This document shows, piece by piece, positions 34,590-41,428 of a stretch of 64,000 nucleotides of DNA (the stretch's first letter is position 1; each line of letters opens with the position of its first letter). Below the pieces are notes generated by a model. It saw only the letters and a list, made by a program, of their open reading frames with translations. It ran no database searches and was not told the DNA's origin. The DNA is taken from NCBI RefSeq assembly GCF_014324365.1, contig NZ_QEIG01000002.1, positions 62,001-126,000 of the forward strand, in the 5' to 3' direction. The position numbers and the translations under genes are program-made. The stretch comes from Algoriphagus sp. AK58 (lineage in GTDB: Bacteria; Bacteroidota; Bacteroidia; Cytophagales; Cyclobacteriaceae).

Positions 34590-37142
34590 TTATCGAGTAG
34601 TGCCAGCTTCGATCACCTGACCGAAGAAGATAGAATTCATAAAAAGCTTATTGGTACCAAACCAAAAGGCGCGGAAGTTGGGATTATCCGCAAAGCCGAT
34701 GATTCGGCCTCTGCCTTGACCGGATACCCGGATCACTGCACTTTCCTTTACCCCAGGTAGATTACTTGGGTGAAGGTAGCCTGAGGCAAGAGGATTGGCA
34801 GTATAAACCAAAGGATTGGCATAAGGATTAGTCGAAGGTTCAAGGAAGAAATTGTCGTTACGGAAGGTGTAGATTTCCTTTTCTGTATACCCATAACCAA
34901 TCGGGTGTGTGGTATCCAAGTTTGCCTTGAAGATCGCTCCAAATGTCTGCTTGGATCCGGTGGCATTTTCAAAGTCTGCATAGCTTTTTTGAAGTCCTTT
35001 TTCTTCATTGTCCACCGAGCGGAAGGTGAAGTTTCCGATTTCATTTTGTGCCAACCAGCGTAAAGCCCCGCCTTTGGCCACGAGTGTATTTCCTTGACTT
35101 ACCCAATTTTTGATGGCAGCAGCACCAGCCTGACCGAGTCTGCTGTAGCTTCCATCCGCCATTAGGATGACATTGTATCTCGCCAGATTGGTGCTTGCGA
35201 CTGCATCTAGAGGAAGGAGCGTCACCGGCATTTTCATCCGCTGATCGAGCAAATGCCAAATCTCACCCGCTTCCCCGCTGTCCACACCACCATCCACCAA
35301 TAGCGCGATGTTCGGTGTCTTCAAAGGAGCCATGAATGTTGATCCCAAATTTGCTCCATCGGTATATCCGGTCGAAAGCGCATGAATGTCCACATGCGCT
35401 CCTTGGGCGATTTCCTGGAGCTTTGCAAAGAAGGCTTGATTATCCATTCCGCTTTCTCCTTTGTCAATCAAAAGTGTCCCTCTGCCAAAGGTTTTTCCTT
35501 CAGCCGTAGAGAATTCAGCATTGGATACTCTCACCAAAAATCCCGCTTTCAGTAATTGATAAGCTGCTTTTGGCGCGTAATAATCTGTCCATTCCATCGC
35601 ATACTGATAGGCGCCGGGCTGACCGATCACTTTTCCAGGTGCTTGCGCAAAGTTGTTTTTGTCTACCTGACTGACACTGGCGAGGTTCAGAATCTTGGAG
35701 TTCAGAGCCATGAAGTCCAAGTGAAAGGCCATGGGATAGGTCCAAGCCGAAATGTCGTAAAACAAGCTGTCTTGGAACGTGGTCCGGGTCTCAAACATCG
35801 CCTTGATCAATCGGTACTGTGGTTGGTCTGCCGGGACGATGTAGGAAGTTTCTTTTTTAAACTGTTTGCCGTTGACAGTGATATCTTCTTTCAGGGCAAA
35901 CACTTTGATGTCGTGCTGTAAAATCAGATCTGCCAAATGGAAACTTCTAGCATCATCGTCTTTTGCTCCAAAAATGTAAGCTTTGTTTACGTCTGCAGTG
36001 GTTTCGTTCTTGATCTCTGTGTAAAAATCCTTCATCCACTGATTGAGCTCTACACGCATTTCCTTGGCTGCCTGATAGGAAGATAGGTTGGCGGTAAACT
36101 GATTTCTGATCGTGAATGGGAAGCTTAGCATGCCATTGGCGCTTTCCTGTAGGTGGCCTCTCGAGCTGGCCTGCTCAAACAAAATACCGATCGAACCCTG
36201 CACATCCGGATAGGTAGAGCCTTTTCCGTAATAGAAATCATCGTAGTTCTCCTGATTGTAGTAGAGTGAACCGATTTGGTCGAGTGCCTTGGCGTGATAA
36301 GTACCGATTTTCTCGGTCAGTTCGAAGTTTTTCTTCGGAGTCAAGGGATGAACCCGTGAGGGGACTCCCGGCTGGAAAAAGAACGTGCTGTTGGTTCCCA
36401 TTTCGTGGAAGTCCAAGTGGATATTGGGAAGCCAGCTTTGGAAGACTTTGACACGGTTTCTGGATTCGGGATGCTGCACAGGAAGCCAGTCACGGTTGAG
36501 GTCAAACCAATAATGGTTGGTACGTCCTCTAGGCCAGGCCTCGTTGAGTTCTCGCTGGGCAGGGTCACCGTTCATGACGAAGGCTTTGTGGGAATTCACC
36601 CAAGACGCAAATCGGTTGAGTCCGTCAGGATTGATGGCGGGATCGAGGAGTAGGACGATGTTTTCCAAATCAGCAGCGATTTCATTGGCTGCCGCAAAGT
36701 GATAGGCAGCGACCAAAGCAGCATTGGCACCACTGGGTTCATTGCCATGGACCGAATAGCCCATAAACATCACCACAGGCATATTCTGGATATTCACTGA
36801 GGAGCCTGGTTCACGCAGTTTTGCCCGCTCAGCTTTGATCTGGTCGAGTTTACCCAAGTTAGCCGGAGAAGTGATGGTCAGGAGGGTCTGTGGTCGCTTT
36901 TCGTAAGATCTTCCTGTTTCTTCAAATTTTACCCGATCTGATGCCGCAGCGACAGCTTTCATATACATGACCAGCTGATCATGCGTCACGTGCCACTCTC
37001 CTACTTCATATCCCAACACCTGCTTGGGTGTGGGAACTGCTGGATTGTAAGTATAGCCTTTGGGCAGGTAATAGCTCAAATCTTGAGCCCAGCCGAATTG
37101 GGCAAGTAAACCCAAAAGAAAGACAAAGGAGAATCGTATCAT
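34590..37142 (-). CDS. Secreted M14 family zinc carboxypeptidase-like protein
   Basis: 850 aa. Signal peptide about 1-19 (ending GWAQ). The catalytic domain (about 50-370) shows the M14 zinc motif HGNEPSG (HxxE) at about 134-140, the substrate Arg/Asn region FDLNRDW and the third ligand in IHLDFHEMG (about 245). A Glu in ILFEQASSRG near 323 is in the place of the catalytic base. The C-terminal half (about 400-850) has a glutamine-amidotransferase-like fold typical of this Bacteroidota subgroup (ALLVDGG, YNVILMADGSYS, WVSQGNTLVAKGGAL). It probably trims peptides in the periplasm or outside. Not linked to a transporter here. Confidence 0.88.
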   Translation of the reverse strand: MIRFSFVFLLGLLAQFGWAQDLSYYLPKGYTYNPAVPTPKQVLGYEVGEWHVTHDQLVMYMKAVAAASDRVKFEETGRSYEKRPQTLLTITSPANLGKLDQIKAERAKLREPGSSVNIQNMPVVMFMGYSVHGNEPSGANAALVAAYHFAAANEIAADLENIVLLLDPAINPDGLNRFASWVNSHKAFVMNGDPAQRELNEAWPRGRTNHYWFDLNRDWLPVQHPESRNRVKVFQSWLPNIHLDFHEMGTNSTFFFQPGVPSRVHPLTPKKNFELTEKIGTYHAKALDQIGSLYYNQENYDDFYYGKGSTYPDVQGSIGILFEQASSRGHLQESANGMLSFPFTIRNQFTANLSSYQAAKEMRVELNQWMKDFYTEIKNETTADVNKAYIFGAKDDDARSFHLADLILQHDIKVFALKEDITVNGKQFKKETSYIVPADQPQYRLIKAMFETRTTFQDSLFYDISAWTYPMAFHLDFMALNSKILNLASVSQVDKNNFAQAPGKVIGQPGAYQYAMEWTDYYAPKAAYQLLKAGFLVRVSNAEFSTAEGKTFGRGTLLIDKGESGMDNQAFFAKLQEIAQGAHVDIHALSTGYTDGANLGSTFMAPLKTPNIALLVDGGVDSGEAGEIWHLLDQRMKMPVTLLPLDAVASTNLARYNVILMADGSYSRLGQAGAAAIKNWVSQGNTLVAKGGALRWLAQNEIGNFTFRSVDNEEKGLQKSYADFENATGSKQTFGAIFKANLDTTHPIGYGYTEKEIYTFRNDNFFLEPSTNPYANPLVYTANPLASGYLHPSNLPGVKESAVIRVSGQGRGRIIGFADNPNFRAFWFGTNKLFMNSIFFGQVIEAGTTR

Positions 37143-37234
37143 AAGGTGATTGGTAAACTTCCGACTAAATTCTTGTTTAAAACTTTAGAAAAAAGCTATT
37201 TTAGATCGGTGGTAAAATTACGAGAAGAAGCGAC

Positions 37235-37483
37235 ATGGATATAGTCATAGAAAGCAAGGGATTGATTTATTGGCAACTTTCGGGCCTGATTTATTTGGGC
37301 TTTTGGGCATATGCGCTCATTGATTGTGTCAGAAATGAGTTTCGGGGACCTAATCAAAAACTTATCTGGTTGATTCTTATCCTGTTTGCGCCATTCATCG
37401 GCACTTTTTTATACCTCAGCATGAGTAGAAGAACTAAAGAAAAGCGAAGATTCCAACCTGATTTCAACTCAAAAATACCGTAA
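37235..37483 (+). CDS. PLDc_N domain small membrane protein 1
   Basis: 82 aa with two membrane helices (about 12-32 and 44-64) separated by the PLDc_N hallmark: YALIDCVRNEF...NQKLIWLILILFAPFIGTFLYL. This domain is the membrane-anchoring part found in front of cardiolipin synthases but also occurs alone, as here. No phospholipase HKD motif is present, so no enzymatic role is implied. A basic tail (RRTKEKRRF) follows. It is the first of three tandem genes of the same family. Confidence 0.82.
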   Translation: MDIVIESKGLIYWQLSGLIYLGFWAYALIDCVRNEFRGPNQKLIWLILILFAPFIGTFLYLSMSRRTKEKRRFQPDFNSKIP

Positions 37484-37485
37484 TC

Positions 37486-37713
37486 ATGATGTTAAGTTTT
37501 ATTCAAAATATGGGAGGAGGATTCTTGCTGATCATCCTTTTATTTTCTTTGGCCTATTTTATCCTTTGGGTTTATTGTCTGATAGACGTCATTAAGTCAA
37601 ATTTTAAAGACCAGAATATGAAGCTGATCTGGGTAGTGATTCTTCTCTTCGCTCACGTATTTGGTCCATTGGCTTATTTGATACTGGGTAAAAACTCTAA
37701 GGCGGGTTTGTGA
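37486..37713 (+). CDS. PLDc_N domain small membrane protein 2
   Basis: 75 aa. It starts 2 bp after the stop of gene 1. Two helices (about 11-33 and 46-66) flank the motif VYCLIDVIKSNFKDQNMKLIWVVILLF, ending YLILGKNSKAGL. It is clearly homologous to its neighbours. The likely start is ATG 37486; a second ATG follows directly. Function unknown; being so small and tandemly repeated, the three could form a hetero-oligomer in the inner membrane. Confidence 0.82.
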   Translation: MMLSFIQNMGGGFLLIILLFSLAYFILWVYCLIDVIKSNFKDQNMKLIWVVILLFAHVFGPLAYLILGKNSKAGL

Positions 37714-37880
37714 TGTGGAAGGCGCTTGGATTTCTGGTTTATGCATTTACCATCTACGATGTGGTCACAAGTCGGTTTTCCAATCAAACTGACAAGCTGA
37801 TCTGGATTTTGATTGTGTTGCTTTTGCCCTTTTTAGGGACGATACTATGGTTTGTGATTGGCCGGAATAAAAGGCTTTAG
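37713..37880 (+). CDS. PLDc_N domain small membrane protein 3 (55 codons)
   Basis: ATG at 37713 overlaps the stop of gene 2 (TGATG), so translation is coupled. The 55-aa product reads MWKALGFLVYAFTIYDVV at its start, then the shared KLIWILIVLLLPFLGTILWFVIGRN block and ends KRL. It has the same two-helix PLDc_N plan, with a slightly truncated first helix and no Cys-Val-Arg motif. It is below common ORF length limits. Its 3' end overlaps the stop of the convergent epimerase gene by 4 bp. The homology to two neighbours supports a real gene. Confidence 0.8.
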   Translation: MWKALGFLVYAFTIYDVVTSRFSNQTDKLIWILIVLLLPFLGTILWFVIGRNKRL

Positions 37881-38773
37881 GATTTTCTGGAAAAAATATC
37901 CCTCAACGCACTTTTCAATTCCGGAAACTCAAACTCAAACCCGGACTTTTGGATTTTTTGGCTGGAAACCCGATTTCCACCCAAGACCATCGCGGCCATT
38001 TCACCCAATACCAGTTTCAAGGCCAAACCAGGTACACCGATTCCCAGATAAGGCTTTCCTTTGGCAGAGGCAGCTTCTTTGGTCAGCTGCTGATTGGTGG
38101 CTGGATTCGGCCCGACGGCATTGAAAACTCCCTGCAGGGTGGTTTTTTCCAAAGCAAATACGAACATCCTCGCCAAGTCCTCAATGTGAATCCAACTCAT
38201 CCATTGATCTCCTGAACCCAAGGGTGCCGCGACAGGTGGTTTCAGCATTTCTCCCAAAGCTCCACCCTCGGCGTCCAGCACGATTCCTATCCGAAGCAGC
38301 ACTGTACGTAGCTGAAGCGATTCCATCTTTTTCACTTCATTTTCCCAAGCCATCACCACTTCTGCCAAAAAATCACTTCCGGGTTTGCTGCTTTCATCCA
38401 CCAAGGCAGTGCCTGTATTGAATCCATAATACCCCACCGCGGAAGCAGAGATAAAGGTGCTTGGCTTTCTTTCTGATTTTTCGATGGCGGAGAAAAGCAG
38501 TTGAGTGCTTTGAGTCCTGGATTCCAAAATGAGTTTTTTCCGCTCAGGTGTCCAGCGCTTTTCCGCAACACCCGCACCGGCCAAATGGATAATGGCATCT
38601 GCCCATTCGATGGCTTTGGGATCGATTTCTCCTTTTTCAACATTCCATAGGAACGACTTTTTTCCTTGAGGACTCCGGCTCAGCCAGGCCACTTCATAGC
38701 CTTTCTTTTCCAGCAGTTGGGTGATTTGCTGACCTACTAGACCTGAGCCTCCTGTGATAAGAATGTGTTTCAT
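37877..38773 (-). CDS. TIGR01777 family NAD(P)-dependent epimerase/oxidoreductase (YfcH/SDR39U1-like)
   Basis: 298 aa. Extended SDR fold with nucleotide motif ITGGSGLVG (about 6-14), DAIIHLAGAGVAEKRWT in the place of the usual NxAG, and the active-site stretch ISASAVGYYG (about 109-118) with the Ser/Tyr pair but the Lys shifted, as in this family. The C-terminal DUF1731 region (about 250-296) ends with VSSQKIQKSGFEFEFPEL. The E. coli and human homologues bind NADPH, but their substrates are unknown. It is divergent from the ClC gene and convergent with the PLDc_N cluster. Confidence 0.92.
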   Translation of the reverse strand: MKHILITGGSGLVGQQITQLLEKKGYEVAWLSRSPQGKKSFLWNVEKGEIDPKAIEWADAIIHLAGAGVAEKRWTPERKKLILESRTQSTQLLFSAIEKSERKPSTFISASAVGYYGFNTGTALVDESSKPGSDFLAEVVMAWENEVKKMESLQLRTVLLRIGIVLDAEGGALGEMLKPPVAAPLGSGDQWMSWIHIEDLARMFVFALEKTTLQGVFNAVGPNPATNQQLTKEAASAKGKPYLGIGVPGLALKLVLGEMAAMVLGGNRVSSQKIQKSGFEFEFPELKSALRDIFSRKS

Positions 38774-40136
38774 GATTGTTTTTTTATCTAACCCAAATTC
38801 TCGCTTTTGGTTGAAGTGTACGTTTTCACGACATCCGACCGATCAATCAGGTTATGTTAATATTCAGATTTTTATTTCAATTTATTGGACACCCTCCGTT
38901 CTTTGTGCCATCTTAAGACTCTTCAATCAGCATCCCTTGGTAAGATACCTTTTGAATTGGCTAGGATTAGGCACTTTAGTGGGCATTTTGTCCGGTTCGG
39001 CCTCCGCATTGTTTTTAGCTTTGCTTTCTATAGTTACCGATTTTCGGGATGCACACCTATGGCTATTGGCACTTTTGCCGGTAGCCGGTTTTGGTATCGG
39101 CTATGTATATCACCATTATGGGGCCAATTCAGTCAAAGGGAACAATCTTCTTCTTGAGGAATTGTACCAAAGCCAGAATCCCATTCCGCTGCGAATGACT
39201 CCCTTGGTACTTTTAGGTACCATTTTTACCCACCTTTTTGGAGGATCTGCAGGACGAGAAGGTACTGCTGTGCAAATGGGGGGATCGCTTGCCGACCAAT
39301 TGACCAAATGGTTTTCACTGGATGCTGAAAGTAGGAGGATTATCTTGATCTGCGGGGTAGCGGGAGGTTTCGCTTCTGTTTTTGGAACTCCATTGGCGGG
39401 GGCTGTTTTTTCTTTGGAGTGGATGCTCAATCGAAGGTTTCAGGCTCAATCGCTCTTTCCTGCATTTTGGACAGCTTTTGTGGCCCATTGGGTATGTGAA
39501 TGGGGATGGGGTATCGGGCATACATCCTATGCCATACCTGAAGTTGCTTCGCATACCCTGACCAACCTGCTTTGGATCATTCCAGCCGGTATGGCCTTTG
39601 GTTTGGCAGCGAGGCTATTTGCTGAAACAGGTCATTTGTTGGGAAATGCATTTAAAAAAAATATTGCCTATCCTCCGCTCCGTCCAGTGGTGGGTGGAGT
39701 TATGGTAGCCATTTTTGTGTATTTCACTGGTGCATATACGTACATTGGGCTGGGAGTCCCGAGAATCATGGAGGCATTTGAGACCCCTTTGCCTTGGTAT
39801 GATTTTCTGGCTAAAACAGGATTGACAGGATTGACGTTGGGTTCGGGGTTTAAAGGAGGAGAAGTGACCCCACTTTTCTTTACTGGAGCTACACTGGGCA
39901 ATGCACTTTCCTCATGGATTCCTCTGCCTTTGGCCTTGCTGGCAGGATGTGGTTTTGTGGGAGTTTTTTCGGGAGCTACCAATACCCCCTTGGCCTGCAC
40001 GGTGATGGGCATGGAGCTTTTTGGTTATGAGCCCGGAATTTTTCTGGGATTGTCATGTTTGGTTGCCTATATTTTCAGCGGAAGAGGAAGTATTTATACT
40101 GCCCAACTGGTGGGATGGAAAAGATTTTTACCCTAA
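38754..40136 (+). CDS. ClC family chloride channel/transporter
   Basis: Up to 460 aa, with 10 or more membrane helices from about residue 68 onward. The filter motif GSAGREGT (about 164-171) keeps the gating Glu of the GREGP signature, and GGEVTPLFFTGATLGN corresponds to the GGxFxP filter block. The ANSVKGN segment replaces the usual GSGIP. It probably moves Cl- or F- with or without proton exchange. The start is doubtful: the first 50-60 residues do not look like ClC, and the ATG at 38754 overlaps the start of the divergent gene by 20 bp. A TTG at 38937 would give a compact protein of 399 aa. No regulatory CBS domains. Confidence 0.87.
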   Translation: MIRMCFMIVFLSNPNSRFWLKCTFSRHPTDQSGYVNIQIFISIYWTPSVLCAILRLFNQHPLVRYLLNWLGLGTLVGILSGSASALFLALLSIVTDFRDAHLWLLALLPVAGFGIGYVYHHYGANSVKGNNLLLEELYQSQNPIPLRMTPLVLLGTIFTHLFGGSAGREGTAVQMGGSLADQLTKWFSLDAESRRIILICGVAGGFASVFGTPLAGAVFSLEWMLNRRFQAQSLFPAFWTAFVAHWVCEWGWGIGHTSYAIPEVASHTLTNLLWIIPAGMAFGLAARLFAETGHLLGNAFKKNIAYPPLRPVVGGVMVAIFVYFTGAYTYIGLGVPRIMEAFETPLPWYDFLAKTGLTGLTLGSGFKGGEVTPLFFTGATLGNALSSWIPLPLALLAGCGFVGVFSGATNTPLACTVMGMELFGYEPGIFLGLSCLVAYIFSGRGSIYTAQLVGWKRFLP

Positions 40137-40145
40137 GAGCCCGAT

Positions 40146-40589
40146 ATGGATCATCAAGAATTTGACATTAAGCCTTACCGGTATGCTCATCGAAACCAAC
40201 TTATCAAAGTGTGGGAGGATTCTGTTTTGGCCACCCATTATTTTTTAAAAAGGGAAGATTTTGAGAAAATCAAATCAGTGGTAGAGCATATCGATTTCAA
40301 TCTCTTGCAGGTGTATTGCCTCCAAAAGAACAATCAGGTTTTTGGGTTTTTGGGTGTTTCTGACCAAAAGCTGGAGATGTTGTTTTTGGATCCATTGCTT
40401 ATCGGCAAAGGTCTTGGCCGTTTGATGGCAGATTTTGCAATTCAAAATTTAGATTGCCGACAAGTGGATGTCAATGAACAAAATGAATCGGCAAGAAAGT
40501 TTTATGAGAAAATCGGTTTTAAAGTATTTGGTCGATCTGAAAAAGACGGTTTGGGCATGCCTTATCCCCTAGTCCATATGGAACTTTAA
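40146..40589 (+). CDS. GNAT family N-acetyltransferase
   Basis: 147 aa, one GNAT domain. The N-terminus (FDIKPYRYAHRNQLIKVWEDSV) is followed by the core strand FGFLGVSDQKLEMLFLDPLLIGKGLGRLMADFAI, which contains the acetyl-CoA loop (G.GLG replacing Q/RxxGxG/A), and the terminal VDVNEQNESARKFYEKIGFKVFGRSEKD segment. Members acetylate amines on small molecules or protein N-termini. The closest look is to the YjaB/PhnO-type small acetyltransferases; the substrate is not known. It starts 9 bp after the ClC stop and is probably co-transcribed. Confidence 0.85.
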   Translation: MDHQEFDIKPYRYAHRNQLIKVWEDSVLATHYFLKREDFEKIKSVVEHIDFNLLQVYCLQKNNQVFGFLGVSDQKLEMLFLDPLLIGKGLGRLMADFAIQNLDCRQVDVNEQNESARKFYEKIGFKVFGRSEKDGLGMPYPLVHMEL

Positions 40590-40596
40590 AAAGGCC

Positions 40597-41406
40597 TTAC
40601 CCTATCTCATTACCACATTTTCTGCAAAATTTATCTCCTTCTTCCACCCGCTCAAATCCACAGAAGGTACATGATTTCAGCTGCTCAAAGTGTTCAGGTT
40701 TTCTCCTGCGTGCCATTTCCGAACTCACAATCCCTGTGGGTACAGCGATGATCGCATAACCAAGAAGCATGATGAGAGAGGCCATCAGCTGGCCCCAAGG
40801 TGTGATGGGCGTGATGTCTCCAAACCCGACGGTCGTCAGGGTCACTATTGCCCAATACATGCTTACCGGAATACTTGTAAATCCACTTTCCGGTCCTTCA
40901 ATCACAAACATCAGGGTGCCCATCACCAGCACTATAGTGAGCACAGTAAATAAGAAAATCTGAATTTTAGCCGCACTTGCTTTGATGGATTCTCTGAGAA
41001 AGTCTGCCTCGGCCAAATATCTCCCAAGCTTAAGGATTCGAACCACTCGCAACAATCTCAGCGCTCGGATCACGGATAATAGTTGGGTATTTGCAACGAA
41101 AAAACTCAGGTAAACAGGTAATATGGCCAATAAATCAATGATTCCGTAGAAGCTGGTTACGTATTTCAGGGTTCGGCTGGTAAGCCATACCCGTAGGATG
41201 TACTCCACAGTAAAAAGGAAAGTGAACCCAAGCTCCATCAAGTAAAAAATTCTACCATATTCAAGATGCAGGTCCTGTACCGAATCCAGGATAGCTACCA
41301 TGACGGAGCTGAAAATCAATAGTAGAAGTACTATGTCAAAAGTTTTGGAAGCTGGGTCGTTTGACTCAAATACGACATGGGCTAGGTATTTTTTGCTCAA
41401 CTTCAT
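40597..41406 (-). CDS. Voltage-gated-like potassium channel with C-terminal zinc ribbon
   Basis: 269 aa. Six membrane helices: S1 about 23-43, S2 about 55-75, S3 about 85-105, an S4-like segment with regularly spaced Arg/Lys (IRALRLLRVVRILKLGR, about 113-130), S5 about 146-167 and S6 about 205-230. The selectivity filter TTVGFGD lies near 190-196, so it is K+-selective. After S6, the tail holds CTFCGF...FCRKCG, a four-Cys zinc ribbon, unusual for Kv channels. The channel would work as a tetramer in the inner membrane. It lies 22 bp downstream of murF-alr on the same strand. Confidence 0.92.
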   Translation of the reverse strand: MKLSKKYLAHVVFESNDPASKTFDIVLLLLIFSSVMVAILDSVQDLHLEYGRIFYLMELGFTFLFTVEYILRVWLTSRTLKYVTSFYGIIDLLAILPVYLSFFVANTQLLSVIRALRLLRVVRILKLGRYLAEADFLRESIKASAAKIQIFLFTVLTIVLVMGTLMFVIEGPESGFTSIPVSMYWAIVTLTTVGFGDITPITPWGQLMASLIMLLGYAIIAVPTGIVSSEMARRRKPEHFEQLKSCTFCGFERVEEGDKFCRKCGNEIG

Positions 41407-41428
41407 GACGGAAGTTAAGAAAAAGGGA

